Assembly: GCF_029689925.1 (NCBI RefSeq)
Contig: NZ_CP121445.1
Coordinates: 2,535,001-2,599,000 of the forward strand
From: Anaerocolumna sp. AGMB13025
Lineage (GTDB): Bacteria; Bacillota; Clostridia; Lachnospirales; Lachnospiraceae
Length of the DNA stretch: 64,000 nt
Direction of reading: 5' to 3'
In this document: positions 7,449 to 17,863 of the stretch, in pieces
Layout: each line of letters starts with the position of its first letter
Position numbering within the stretch: the stretch's first letter is position 1
Notes under the pieces: model-generated
What the model saw: only the letters and a program-made list of their open reading frames with translations
Databases searched by the model: none
Told to the model about the DNA's origin: nothing
Program-made: the position numbers and the translations under genes

Positions 7449-8369
7449 ATGAAAAAGAATAAATTAGCTTGGTATAATGTGAAAAGACAGCTGGTATGGT
7501 ACTCATTTATTATAGTAAGTATTCTGGTGCTGCTGGTACTCACCTATATTCCCATGTTAACTACGATTAAATATAGTTTTTATGATGTATCGGTGGTTGG
7601 ATTCGGTGAAAAATTTACAGGATTTAAGAATTATAATTTAATACTCCATAATTCTTCATTTTTAAGATCTGTTTATAATACGGTGGTATTGGCCTTAATG
7701 GGTCTGGTATCCATTCCTGTCGGCTTTATATTGGCATCCCTGATCAATAGTCTCGGTCGCGGGAAAATCCAGGGCTTTTTCCGTGTCGGATATTATTTCC
7801 CCAATATTATTACCGGTGTCAGCGTTATCCTGGTTTTTCAGATAGTATTAAAGGCCAATGACGGTCTGTTAAATAACTTCCTTTCCTTTATTACCGGACA
7901 TAAAATAAATATTGGATGGCTTACCAATGCAAGCTTTGGTAAATTTGGTGCTACTATTTTAGGGGTGTGGAGTCACCTGGGCTATTCTATGCTGATTAAT
8001 CTGGCCAGTCTTCAGTCCATACCTTCGGAAATCTATGAAGCAGCGGAAGTGGACGGAGCAACGGGTTTTCAAAGCTGGGTCCGAATTACGATTCCCCAGA
8101 TGGTTTCATGTTTTGCGTTCCTTTTTATCACAAACATCATTGGCGGTCTGGCACGTTTTACCGACCTTTTTATCCTTGGCGGAAATACCTCGGCAGGACG
8201 TCCGGGTGGTACCCTGCAGACCATATTAATGTACATCTACCAGTTCAGTTTTGAAACGCCCCAATACGGTGTTGCATCAGCCGGTGCCATGATTCTGTTT
8301 ATCGTTACCCTGGCGATTACTCTTGGTAATTTAAAAATGACGGGTTTCTTCAAGAAAAATAAAGAATAA
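7449..8369 (+). CDS. Sugar ABC transporter permease, MalF/UgpA type
   Basis: This integral membrane subunit of a carbohydrate importer has about six membrane segments, the first at residues 15-35. The cytoplasmic EAA loop, which docks to the ATPase, begins near residue 194 (Y-E-A-A-E-V-D-G-A) and continues to I-T-I-P. AAGGAG lies 8 bases before the ATG. It is followed 12 bases later by its partner permease. No ATPase gene is in the operon, so a shared MsmX-type ATPase encoded elsewhere is assumed, as is common in Firmicutes. Confidence 0.93.
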   Translation: MKKNKLAWYNVKRQLVWYSFIIVSILVLLVLTYIPMLTTIKYSFYDVSVVGFGEKFTGFKNYNLILHNSSFLRSVYNTVVLALMGLVSIPVGFILASLINSLGRGKIQGFFRVGYYFPNIITGVSVILVFQIVLKANDGLLNNFLSFITGHKINIGWLTNASFGKFGATILGVWSHLGYSMLINLASLQSIPSEIYEAAEVDGATGFQSWVRITIPQMVSCFAFLFITNIIGGLARFTDLFILGGNTSAGRPGGTLQTILMYIYQFSFETPQYGVASAGAMILFIVTLAITLGNLKMTGFFKKNKE

Positions 8370-8381
8370 GGAGCAGGGAAG

Positions 8382-9209
8382 ATGAAAGCGAAGAAAATAA
8401 GAAAAGTAATAATCTGTTTTATATTATTTGTTATGTTGGTCATTGTATTGATTCCCCTGTATTGGTGCCTGATTCTGTCTTTTGACCGCACGGCCCTGAC
8501 TACCCTGCCGGATTTCTCACTGATACCGAAAAAATTTACTTTCTTTAACTATACATATGCCTTTACGGCTATTCCACTTGCAAGATTGTATGTCAATACC
8601 ATATTTGTTACCGTTACCAATACGGTTCTTTCCGTATTCTTTGCTTTGATGTGCGGTTATGCTTTTGCAAAAGGAGATTTTGTATTAAAGAAATTCTGGT
8701 TTATCTTTATGCTGGCGGTAATGATGATTCCGTTCGAATCCAGAATGATCCCCTTATTTATGCAATATAAAAACTGGGGAATGCTGGATACTTACTATCC
8801 ATTGATTTTGGGCAGCTTTGCTTATGTATACGGTACATTTTTTGCCAAACAGAATATAGAGACCATACCGGATTCTCTCCGGGAATCTGCTTTTATTGAC
8901 GGAGCTGGAGAATGGACCATATTTTTAAAGATTATTATTCCTCTGTCAAAGCCGTTGATTGCTACCTTAAGTATTCTTCAAATACTGGCCAACTGGAACT
9001 CCTATCTTTGGCCGCTGGTAACCATAAAGACAGCAGCCAAACAGATGATTTCCGTTGGTGTGGCGGCTTTTAATGCCCAGCAGGATGCGGTTTATTACGG
9101 ACCGAGAATGGCGGTAGCCGTTATCAGTGCGATTCCCTTAACCATTATATTTCTGTTTTTACAAAAGCATATCGTACAGAGTATCGCAGTCAGTGGTATT
9201 AAGCAGTAA
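8382..9209 (+). CDS. Sugar ABC transporter permease, MalG/UgpE type
   Basis: This is the second membrane subunit of the same importer, 275 residues with about six membrane helices. The EAA loop begins near residue 164 (L-R-E-S-A-F-I-D-G-A-G-E) and runs to I-I-I-P-L. The final I-A-V-S-G-I-K-Q is typical of the MalG branch. AAGGAG sits 11 bases upstream of the ATG, and the gene is 12 bases after its partner. Confidence 0.93.
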   Translation: MKAKKIRKVIICFILFVMLVIVLIPLYWCLILSFDRTALTTLPDFSLIPKKFTFFNYTYAFTAIPLARLYVNTIFVTVTNTVLSVFFALMCGYAFAKGDFVLKKFWFIFMLAVMMIPFESRMIPLFMQYKNWGMLDTYYPLILGSFAYVYGTFFAKQNIETIPDSLRESAFIDGAGEWTIFLKIIIPLSKPLIATLSILQILANWNSYLWPLVTIKTAAKQMISVGVAAFNAQQDAVYYGPRMAVAVISAIPLTIIFLFLQKHIVQSIAVSGIKQ

Positions 9210-9325
9210 GCTTCCTATCGTTTATGTAATGCCTAAGGGGCATCCGGAAGGTAAGAGGAATAGAAGGTGCTTTATATATCAGATTGTGTGCCGCTTACGG
9301 CGGGGAAACCCAGGAAAGGACTAGT

Positions 9326-11380
9326 ATGGTTGATAAAAATTGGTGGCAAAGACCGCTTCGTATTATTCAATATAACCTCCAGGTAAAAGACACTCCTAAA
9401 ATGAAGGCTGTAAAAATAGCCGAAGACTTAAAAGAACTGGATGCCAATGCAGTGGTTTTAAATGTAGGAGGCATCTATGCCTGGTATCCCAGCAAAATCC
9501 AATACCATCATATCAATGAGTATCTGCCGGAGGACCAGGATTTACTAAAGAACCTGATAGAGGAATGCCATAAACAAGGGGTAAAGGTCATTGCCAGATT
9601 TGATTTCAGTAAAACCGATGATTATGTTTACTTACAAAAGCCGGGTTGGTTTGTAAGCGATACGGAGAAAAAACCGCTTATTTACGGCAAAGAACGGATG
9701 GGAGAGTGGTCCCAGCTTATAACTACCTGTGTGAATGGAGGCTACCGGAACGAAGAGCTTGCCATGCCGGTTATAGAAGAAGTGCTTCATAATTACGAGA
9801 TTGACGGTATTTTTTTTAACGCACCACAGATGGAGGAATGCCACTGCGGAAACTGCCGCAGAAAATACAGGGAGCGATACGGTAAAGTGCTTCCGGACCG
9901 TAAGGAAGAGTTTGAGACAGATTGGACAGAACAATGCCTGCGGGATAATATAGGTAACTTATACAGTCTTGTAAAGAATATACGGAAAGAAGTACCGGTG
10001 ATTCTGTATTATTCCACCTTTGAAGAAGGCAGAAACAACCGTGTTGATAATCTGGATCACCGTTACGAGACGGCGGATCTGATATGTACGGAGGCCCAGG
10101 ATGTCTTATCAAAAGGTGCAAAGAAAATTCCCCAGGCCTTTAAACCGGCTTTGAATATGAAGCTTGGTAATAGTGTTGAGAATAAACCCCTGCCCTGTGG
10201 AATTATACATTCTTCACCCGGAATGGACTGGAGGCATACGGGAATTACACCGGCGGAATATCTGTACTGGATGAGTCAGGTTCCGGCAAACAGGGGAATT
10301 ATCTGGCATTCACTTACTGGTTTTAATGATACAATAAGTGATAAAAGGATTTTAAAGAGTGTAGGACAAATCAATCACAATATTAAAAAGTGCGAAGTTT
10401 ATATGGAGGATGCCGTCAGTGTTTCACAAGTAGTTTTGCTGTGGAATGGCAGTGAGGCAGCTATGGGCTGGGCAGAAGCCATGATAAATATACAGTGTCA
10501 GTTTGATTTACTGGATAAATTTCATTTCAATTTAGATAAATTGAAAGAATATGCAGTGCTTGTGATTCCCGGGGATTTTGAACTGGACGAAGATACGGCA
10601 GAATTGCTTCAGGAATACATAGACTTTGGCGGTAAGGTAATTCTGGAAAGTATTGCAGAGACGCAGACAGATTGGATTCCAAAGCTTGCCGGGCTTAAAC
10701 CGGTTATGTCGGCCAGCTCTTATCTTACTGCCAGCTATATCCGTTTTGAGCCCGAGGGAGCGGTGTTAAAAAACAAACTGGAAGAAGTGGAATTACTTCC
10801 TCACAGGGGACGGGTTTTATATGTTGAGCCGGAGAACTTCACAAAAACTCTGCTGACCCTGGTGCCGCCCTTTGCACCATTAGACGGAGTCGGAGCTCCT
10901 CCGGAGAGAGCGAGTATGTGTGTATCCCATACGGAGCTTCCTTTATGTACCCTGAAAAGAACTGGTAAAGGCGCGCTATTGTTTCTTCCCTTTGAATTAA
11001 GCAAGTTAGCCTTAGAGTTTAAATTCAGTGAGTATTACCAGCTTATGAAGAACTGTCTGGATTACATGCTTGGGGAAAATCAGGTATTTTCCATGGATAA
11101 TTCCACGGAACTATCTTATGCAGGAGGACTTCAGGCTATGGTATATAGTAAGGAAGGCAAAAGAATGATTCATCTGGTAAACGGAATCGGACAGCGGCCT
11201 CTGACTAATACGATTCCCTGCTATAATATAAAATTCCGGGTGAAAAAAGGGAATGGTGACAGGGTATCAGAGGTAATCTCAGTAATCGGCCAGGAAGAGG
11301 TTGACTGGGAAGAAAAGAAGGATTATGTTTACATTACATTGCGCAGGCTTGATGTCTGGGATATGATTCTAATTCAATAA
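9326..11380 (+). CDS. Putative glycoside hydrolase, GHL6-like, paralog 1
   Basis: The N-terminal half looks like a TIM barrel of the hypothetical glycosyl hydrolase family GHL6: N-A-V-V-L-N-V-G-G-I-x-A-W-Y-P, K-V-I-A-R-F-D-F-S-K, I-D-G-I-F-F-N and a cysteine motif C-H-C-G-N-C before R-x-K-Y-R-E-R-Y-G. The C-terminal half resembles a glutamine-amidotransferase-like domain (Y-A-V-L-V-I-P, F-G-G-K-V-I-L-E) of the GH42 trimerisation type. No signal peptide, so cytoplasmic. AGGAAAGGA lies 5 bases before ATG 9326; the 14-residue extension to 9284 is rejected. Two paralogs follow. The substrate is unknown; an imported oligosaccharide or glycoconjugate is inferred. Confidence 0.75.
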   Translation: MVDKNWWQRPLRIIQYNLQVKDTPKMKAVKIAEDLKELDANAVVLNVGGIYAWYPSKIQYHHINEYLPEDQDLLKNLIEECHKQGVKVIARFDFSKTDDYVYLQKPGWFVSDTEKKPLIYGKERMGEWSQLITTCVNGGYRNEELAMPVIEEVLHNYEIDGIFFNAPQMEECHCGNCRRKYRERYGKVLPDRKEEFETDWTEQCLRDNIGNLYSLVKNIRKEVPVILYYSTFEEGRNNRVDNLDHRYETADLICTEAQDVLSKGAKKIPQAFKPALNMKLGNSVENKPLPCGIIHSSPGMDWRHTGITPAEYLYWMSQVPANRGIIWHSLTGFNDTISDKRILKSVGQINHNIKKCEVYMEDAVSVSQVVLLWNGSEAAMGWAEAMINIQCQFDLLDKFHFNLDKLKEYAVLVIPGDFELDEDTAELLQEYIDFGGKVILESIAETQTDWIPKLAGLKPVMSASSYLTASYIRFEPEGAVLKNKLEEVELLPHRGRVLYVEPENFTKTLLTLVPPFAPLDGVGAPPERASMCVSHTELPLCTLKRTGKGALLFLPFELSKLALEFKFSEYYQLMKNCLDYMLGENQVFSMDNSTELSYAGGLQAMVYSKEGKRMIHLVNGIGQRPLTNTIPCYNIKFRVKKGNGDRVSEVISVIGQEEVDWEEKKDYVYITLRRLDVWDMILIQ

Positions 11381-11392
11381 GAGGTGATAAAA

Positions 11393-13358
11393 ATGGCCTG
11401 GTGGCTGGAAAATAAAATGCGGATGATTCAGAATAATCTCCGTGATATCGATGCCAATATGGATATTGACAGTTATATTAATACGTTAAAAGAGTTTGGA
11501 GCAAATGCCTGTATGGTGGGCTGCGGGGGAATAACCGCTTTTTATCCCACGGAGCTGGAATTCCAGTACAGAAATCCCTATATGGAAGGGGATTTCTTTG
11601 GAACATTATTGGAAAAATGCCACTTAAACGGAATCCGGGTAATAGCCAGGTTTGATTTTAGTAAAGCTCATGTCAGCATCTATGAGAAACACAGGGAGTG
11701 GTTTACCAAATCCATATACGGGGAACCCGTAAAATATCATGATACGGCAGCAACCTGCATAAACGGCGTATATCAGCAGGAAGGTACACTGGAAATTATA
11801 AAAGAGGTTTTGAGCAGGTATCCGGTAGATGGAGTGTTCTTTAACATGTTTGGTTACCAGACTAAGGATTATAGCGACAATTATATTGGAATCTGCCAGT
11901 GTGACAGCTGTAAGACCCGTTTCCGTAAAAGCTATGGCTTGGAACTTCCGACAGAAGAAAATGAGTTGGATGAAGTGTTCTTAAAATATAAGGAATTTAA
12001 GCAGTTCACAGTAGATGAGTTGTTACAGAAAATATGCCGAGGTCAGGAAGCTTAATTCCGAGGTTTTAGTCTGCACCTATAATCATAAGGGAGTGGATAT
12101 GGTAAGGAATGAATCGAATTCAGCAGTGGACCGTCCGTACCCTTTTTGGCTTTATAACAGTGAAAATAACGTAGCGGTAGTGGAGGGCAGTTTTGAAGAT
12201 AAAATCTCCAGCAATTGTGTTATTAATGCCGTAGATATCTATTACCGTTTTATGGGGGTATCCAAACAGTTAAATCAGATCCGTCTCTATGGGGATATGG
12301 CCTCCGGAGGTGGTCTGGACTGGTGCATTATCGGACCCTTTGAAGGATATCCGGATCGTGATAATTTTGACAAGGTAAAGGAAGTATTCCAGTTTCATAA
12401 AACCTACGAAGCGTATTTCGGTAATTTTACCAGCCAGGCTAAAATCCTGTTAATCAATCCTTCTCCCTTTGGGGTTCACAGCCCTGCCTCCTGGGAATAT
12501 CTAGGGATTTTTAAAATGTTGAAAGAAGAGCACCTTCTTTTTGATGTGACTGGGGTTTTGGAGCTGGAGGGGGTTGTAGAAAGGCTGGACCGCTACGACG
12601 CAGTTATCCTGCCGGGAATCCGCCAGATTAAAAACAGCCATTTTTTAAAAGCCCTTAAAAACACAACAGCAAGTGTAATCGCAACCGGTATGTCATTTCA
12701 GAATAATGAAGAGGAGTTATCGGAAATCTTTGGAGTGCATTTGAAAGATAAGCTTGAGAAGGTAAGGGGAGGTTACCTGCTTACAGAACCCAAAGCTATT
12801 TTTAGGAGCTTTGAGAAGCGGGACTTGGTTTATCTGGATATGGAATATTATTATATGGAAACCGAAGAGGGAAATTTAAATTATCTACCCCTGGTTGCTC
12901 CGGCCAGATACGGGCCGCCGGAACGCTGCTACGGGCATGAGATTACCAAACAGCCATCGGCTACGGTAAAAGAGAAAAATATTTATATTCCCTGGCAGCC
13001 TGGTACACTGTATTACAAGCACGGCTTCGAAGATTTTAAACAAATCCTGCTTTTGCTGATAGAATCGGTGGGTATGCTTAACAATCCGGTCAGAACGGAT
13101 GCACCCAAACAGGTTGAACTATTCTTTGATCAGTGCGGTGACAGGCAGTACCTGCTCCAGCTCCTTAATTTATCAGGGTTTAATGGTACAACATTTTTTG
13201 ATCCCATACCCATTCATTCCATCCATGTTAACTTTACGGAGATAAAACCAAAGCGCATCTATAACCTGACTCTGGAGGGTAAAAAGGAACTACTGGATAC
13301 GAAAGGGGTTATGGTACCGGTATTAGAGCAATATGCTGCATATTTAGTTGAGGTTTAA
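11393..13358 (+). pseudogene. GHL6-like glycoside hydrolase paralog 2, frameshifted
   Basis: This gene reads in one frame from ATG 11393 (GAGGTG 6 bases upstream) to a stop at 12053, and in the next frame from about 12015 to 13358. Removing one A from the A4 run at 12029-12032 joins L-L-Q-K to Y-A-E-V-R-K and gives a single protein of about 654 aa that aligns along its length with the paralogs at 9326 and 13380. It keeps V-I-A-R-F-D-F-S-K, V-D-G-V-F-F-N and C-Q-C-D-S-C in the first part and the amidotransferase-like domain in the second. The cause may be a sequencing error, a real mutation, or slippage in the A-run. Confidence 0.75.
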
Positions 13359-13379
13359 ATTTTATAACGGAGGGCAAAG

Positions 13380-15518
13380 ATGAGTCAGAAGAAAAACGAA
13401 CCCTGGTATCTACAGCTGCACCGGTTTGGACAAACCAATCTGACAGAGGATGATCCAAAGAAATGCAATCTTGAATTCTGGAAAAACTACTGGGAGAAGA
13501 CTAGGATACAGGGAGTCATAATCAACTGCGGCGGAATCGTAGCTTATTATCAGAGTAAATTCCCGAGGCAGTATCATGCAGCCGGTTTGGGAGAGCGGGA
13601 CTTTTTCGGAGAATTGAATCAGGCAGCCAGAGAAGCGGGATTATATGTTATTGCCAGAATGGATATTAATTGTACGTATAAAGAATTTTATGACCTGCAT
13701 CCGGACTGGTTTGCCAGAGATAAGGAGGGAAATCCGATTCTGTCCCAGAGAAGGTATGTCTCCTGTGTCAACAGCGGTTATTATAAGGAATACATACCTG
13801 CCGTACTGGAAGAAATTATCGAAAAATACCATCCGGATGGGTTTGCCGATAACAGCTGGAAAGGGCTTGGACGAAATACCATATGTTATTGTGAAAATTG
13901 CAAAAAGAAGTTTAGGGAAAAGTATGGTCTGGAGCTGCCACAGCGGGTATCCTGGGATGATTCGGTCTACTGTACCTGGATAAGATGGAGCTATGAATGC
14001 AGGAATGAGAACTGGGATTTATTTAATGAAACCACAAAAAGAGCCGGCGGACAAGACTGTCTGTGGTTTGGCATGATTAGCGCAGACCCCTTTGGCGGAG
14101 TGGGCAGTTTCACGGATATCAAGGCTTTATGTGAACGCTGCTCCATTATATTCAGCGACCATCAGACCAGAGATACCCTTAACGGTTTTGAACAAAATGC
14201 GGCAAACGGAACCCTGCTGAGGCTGGCCAGTGAGGAAGATATTACGGTGCTGGAAAGTATGTCCCATTATTTTAAAGGAAACCGGACCTTTAGACTGACC
14301 TCTAGCCCGGCTAGGGAAATATCCGCCTGGATGCAGGCCGGAATTGCAGGAGGAATATCCCCCTGGTATCATCATATCGGAGGCAGCACCAATGACCGCA
14401 GACAGTTTTCTGCCAGTATTCCTGACCTGACCTGGCATGAAAAAAACGAAGCCTATCTGTATGGGCGGAAAAATCTTGCCAACGTAGCCGTTATTTGGAC
14501 CCAGGATAATATTGATTTCTACGGCAGGGAGGACTATATGGAAAAAACAGCATATCCCTGGACCGGATTTTTAAGGGCACTTTCCAAAGGAGGGATTCCT
14601 TTTTTACCGGTACACGCAGACCATATTGGAAAATATGCTGACCGCATAGAAACTTTAATACTTCCGGAAGTCGCCATATTAACCCCTTCCCAGCAGGAGG
14701 ACATCTGCAGATTTTTAATAGCGGGTAAAAACCTGATTATTACCGGAAAGTCGTGTACGCTTAACGAAGAGGGTGAAAAAGACATAGAAAGCCCGATTTA
14801 TAAGTTACTTGGTATAAAACATACCGGCAAATCAGTCGGGGCCTTTGGTAAACAGGACGGGAACTGGATGAATCAGGAGGCCCACAACTATATCCGTCTT
14901 TATAAAGAACGGCATGAAATCTTTCAGGGATTTGAAGATACGGATCTACTTCCTTTTGGAGGAGGAATCCATTTAGTGGAAAGTGACGGAACCTTACAGC
15001 CGGTCTGCGGCTATATTCCTTCCTTTCCGATCTATCCCCCGGAATTTAGCTGGATAAGGGAAGAACGGGAGGATATCATACCGATATTTGCGGGAATACT
15101 TCCAACCGGTTCCAGGGTCGTTTATTTTGCAGGAGATATTGACCGCTGCTATGGCAAAGAACTGATACCGGATCACGGGAAGCTTTTGGCAAACAGTGTG
15201 CGCTGGACTTTGGGAGAAAAGATACCCATTACCGTAAAAAGCAGAGGACATGTTAATGTAAATTTCTATAGAAAGGACGACATTTATATTATCCATCTGG
15301 TTAATTTGACCGGCGGGAACTGCCCTGTGGGTACCTATGAAGAAACACTGCCGGTGGGACCTGTTCAGATTTCCTTCCATTCTGATTATTGTGGAGCATT
15401 AAAAGCAAAACTTACCGTATCTAAGGAGGCGGCAGCAGTAATCAGTAATGGGAATATGAAATCCATTGTAATAGACTCGCTGGTGGAACATGAAATGATT
15501 GTAATAGAGAAAGCATAA
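13380..15518 (+). CDS. Putative glycoside hydrolase, GHL6-like, paralog 3
   Basis: The third member of the tandem family has 712 residues. The barrel half shows I-I-N-C-G-G-I-V-A-Y-Y, V-I-A-R-M-D-I-N, P-D-G-F-A-D-N and the cysteine motif C-Y-C-E-N-C before K-F-R-E-K-Y-G. A GH42-type amidotransferase-like middle domain (E-T-L-I-L-P-E-V, G-K-N-L-I-I-T-G) and a beta-rich end follow. It differs from the first two in R-M-D-I-N for R-F-D-F-S and D-N for F-N, so specificity probably differs. No signal peptide. GGAGG lies 7 bases before the ATG. Catalytic residues cannot be assigned with certainty. Confidence 0.75.
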   Translation: MSQKKNEPWYLQLHRFGQTNLTEDDPKKCNLEFWKNYWEKTRIQGVIINCGGIVAYYQSKFPRQYHAAGLGERDFFGELNQAAREAGLYVIARMDINCTYKEFYDLHPDWFARDKEGNPILSQRRYVSCVNSGYYKEYIPAVLEEIIEKYHPDGFADNSWKGLGRNTICYCENCKKKFREKYGLELPQRVSWDDSVYCTWIRWSYECRNENWDLFNETTKRAGGQDCLWFGMISADPFGGVGSFTDIKALCERCSIIFSDHQTRDTLNGFEQNAANGTLLRLASEEDITVLESMSHYFKGNRTFRLTSSPAREISAWMQAGIAGGISPWYHHIGGSTNDRRQFSASIPDLTWHEKNEAYLYGRKNLANVAVIWTQDNIDFYGREDYMEKTAYPWTGFLRALSKGGIPFLPVHADHIGKYADRIETLILPEVAILTPSQQEDICRFLIAGKNLIITGKSCTLNEEGEKDIESPIYKLLGIKHTGKSVGAFGKQDGNWMNQEAHNYIRLYKERHEIFQGFEDTDLLPFGGGIHLVESDGTLQPVCGYIPSFPIYPPEFSWIREEREDIIPIFAGILPTGSRVVYFAGDIDRCYGKELIPDHGKLLANSVRWTLGEKIPITVKSRGHVNVNFYRKDDIYIIHLVNLTGGNCPVGTYEETLPVGPVQISFHSDYCGALKAKLTVSKEAAAVISNGNMKSIVIDSLVEHEMIVIEKA

Positions 15519-15616
15519 GAGAATTATGTAAAAAGGTTCCAGCCCTTCCACAGAGAAAGAAAGTTATGTGAAGAAGGATATATATGCCGGTTAAGCGGAT
15601 TAAGGAGGTTATTATT

Positions 15617-16519
15617 ATGAAAGAATCAATACACAAATATTTTCAAATCGGGACGATACAATGGATGAGTCATCCGCCCAATCAGTATGAACTGCTGGAT
15701 TCAATAAAAACCATTGCCAGTGATGATTTTTTTGATGCCATTGAAATTACCCAGATAAAGGAGGACGGACAACGGGAAAAGGTGAAAAAGCTGCTGGAAC
15801 AATCCCATATGAAGATTTGTTACGGAGCACAGCCCAGGTTATTATCCACGGGCTTAAATCCTAATGATTTAGAGGAAGATGGCAGGTTAAAAGCAGAAGC
15901 TGCCCTTATCGAAGCAGTGGATGAAGCGGAGTACTTAGGTGCCAGAGGAATTGCTTTTCTCTCAGGAAAATGGGACGAGAAAGGAAGGAAACAGGCTTAT
16001 TCCCAGTTATTAAAAACCACCAGGGCAGTGTGTGAGTATGCGGCAAAGAAAAATATGCAGGTGAATCTGGAGGTTTTTGATTATGATATGGATAAAGCAG
16101 CGTTAATCGGACCGGCACCTTATGCAGCCAGATTTGCGGCGGATATGAGGATGGTCTGCAATAACTTCGGGCTTTTGGTAGACCTATCTCATTTTCCTAC
16201 GACCTATGAGACCAGCAAATTTGTTATTCAGACCCTAAGACCCTACATTACCCATCTCCATCTCGGCAATGCTGTCGTGAAACCGGGAGCAGAAGCTTAT
16301 GGCGATATGCATCCCAGATTCGGTTTTTCTGACAGCGCCAATGATACTATGGAACTGGTGGATTTTTTCAGGGTTTTAAAAGAAGAAGGATTTTTTAATG
16401 CAGAAAAACCATATGTCCTTTCCATGGAAGTAAAGCCTTGGGGAGAGGAAGACGCAGATATTATATTGGCCAATACCAAACGTGTAATTAACAGAGCCTG
16501 GGCTTTACTGCCGGATTAA
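15617..16519 (+). CDS. TIM-barrel sugar isomerase/epimerase (AP endonuclease 2 fold)
   Basis: This 300-residue protein belongs to the xylose-isomerase-like barrel superfamily that includes hydroxypyruvate isomerase, tagatose epimerase and IolE/IolH. Visible elements are D-A-I-E-I-T, N-L-E-V-F-D with a probable metal-binding Glu, G-L-L-V-D-L-S-H-F-P, Y-I-T-H-L-H-L-G-N and S-M-E-V-K-P, the usual order of metal ligands Glu-Asp/His-His-Glu. AAGGAGG lies 7 bases before ATG 15617; the 11-residue upstream extension is rejected. Next to tartronate semialdehyde reductase and glycerate kinase, a role as hydroxypyruvate isomerase-like enzyme is attractive, but a sugar epimerase on the imported compound is equally possible. 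Confidence 0.8.
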   Translation: MKESIHKYFQIGTIQWMSHPPNQYELLDSIKTIASDDFFDAIEITQIKEDGQREKVKKLLEQSHMKICYGAQPRLLSTGLNPNDLEEDGRLKAEAALIEAVDEAEYLGARGIAFLSGKWDEKGRKQAYSQLLKTTRAVCEYAAKKNMQVNLEVFDYDMDKAALIGPAPYAARFAADMRMVCNNFGLLVDLSHFPTTYETSKFVIQTLRPYITHLHLGNAVVKPGAEAYGDMHPRFGFSDSANDTMELVDFFRVLKEEGFFNAEKPYVLSMEVKPWGEEDADIILANTKRVINRAWALLPD

Positions 16520-16813
16520 GACTTGTACCGGCGGCAAGAATCTGATTGATGAAACAACTGATTTTTAAATCAGGATTTGATATTACGATAAGTACATAAT
16601 AACAAAAACTAATTGGTAATTGCGAAACTCAACTATTGTATCTATATACCCTGCAATGAATACCATTTCAGAGCTGAATCTTGCCCAGAGGGCAACTGAA
16701 GCTATGAAATTCGTATTTGTAATAAAGAATTAAATTGGATATTGTAGGCTATAACCAGAAAACTAAATAGTTTCACAATTATCAAATCAAGACTAATTAT
16801 AGGAGGTTACAAA

Positions 16814-17770
16814 ATGAAAATTGTAGTATTAGACGGATATACAGAAAATCCCGGGGATTTGAGCTGGGACGGTCTGGAGGCTTTGGGAGAGTTAACAGTT
16901 TATGACCGGACACCGGGAAATTTGACCGCGGAACGGATTGGTAATGCAGAAATTATATATACGAACAAAACAGTTATAGATGAAACTATCCTTACAGCCT
17001 GCCCGGATATTAAGTTCATTGGGGTTCTGGCTACCGGTTATAATATAGTGGATGTAAAAGCTGCAACAAAAAGAGGTATCCCCGTTGCCAATGTACCGGC
17101 TTATAGTACGTTGGCAGTGAGCCAGTTTACCATTGCACTTCTGCTGGAATTATGTCATCACGTCGGTGCCCATTCCGAGAGTGTTCTAAAAGGAGACTGG
17201 GCTAAAAGCCAGGATTACTGTTACTGGAATTACCCTTTAATTGAATTAGCCGGAAAAACCATAGGAATTATCGGCTTCGGAAGAATCGGGCAGAAAACGG
17301 CTGCAATTGCCCAGGCACTTGGAATGAAAGTACTTGCTTATTCCCGCAGTAAACATAAAGAGCTGGAAAGTGAAAGTTGTAAATATGTAGAACTGGATGA
17401 ACTCTTTGAGGAATCGGATGTTATAACCCTGCACTGTCCTTTATTTCCGGAAACCGAGGGAATGATCAATAAGGATTCTATTGCCAAAATGAAGGATGGG
17501 GTTATGATCATTAATGATTCCAGAGGACCTTTAATTGTGGAAGAGGATTTAAGAGATGCCTTAAACAACGGCAAGGTAGCAGGAGCTGCCGTAGACGTGG
17601 TATCGGCTGAACCAATCAAAGCAGATAATCCTTTATTATCAGCAAAAAATATTATAATAACTCCACATATAGCCTGGGCTCCCAAGGAATCCAGACAACG
17701 GCTTATGGATACTGCAGTGGAGAATCTAAAGGCATTTCTTGGGGGTAAACCCATCAATACCGTTAATTAA
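16814..17770 (+). CDS. D-2-hydroxyacid dehydrogenase (hydroxypyruvate reductase-like)
   Basis: A cytoplasmic NAD(P)-dependent reductase of 2-oxo acids, 318 aa. The Rossmann motif G-F-G-R-I-G sits near residue 155. The catalytic triad is in place: Arg in D-S-R-G-P-L, Glu in V-S-A-E-P and His in T-P-H-I-A-W-A-P. The R-G-P-L and H-I-A-W variants are typical of glycerate dehydrogenase/hydroxypyruvate reductase. AGGAGG lies 7 bases before the ATG. The preceding 294-base gap (16520-16813) shows only a short TTGCCC/GGGCAA hairpin near 16680 and may hold an internal promoter. With the reductase and kinase downstream it probably serves glycerate formation. Confidence 0.88.
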   Translation: MKIVVLDGYTENPGDLSWDGLEALGELTVYDRTPGNLTAERIGNAEIIYTNKTVIDETILTACPDIKFIGVLATGYNIVDVKAATKRGIPVANVPAYSTLAVSQFTIALLLELCHHVGAHSESVLKGDWAKSQDYCYWNYPLIELAGKTIGIIGFGRIGQKTAAIAQALGMKVLAYSRSKHKELESESCKYVELDELFEESDVITLHCPLFPETEGMINKDSIAKMKDGVMIINDSRGPLIVEEDLRDALNNGKVAGAAVDVVSAEPIKADNPLLSAKNIIITPHIAWAPKESRQRLMDTAVENLKAFLGGKPINTVN

Positions 17771-17863
17771 TGGTGCAGAAGTATGGAGTGTCCGGTATAT
17801 ATTAATTATGAATGCTAGTTTATGAATGTGATAATATACTGCGCTGAAAGAAAATTATAATAG

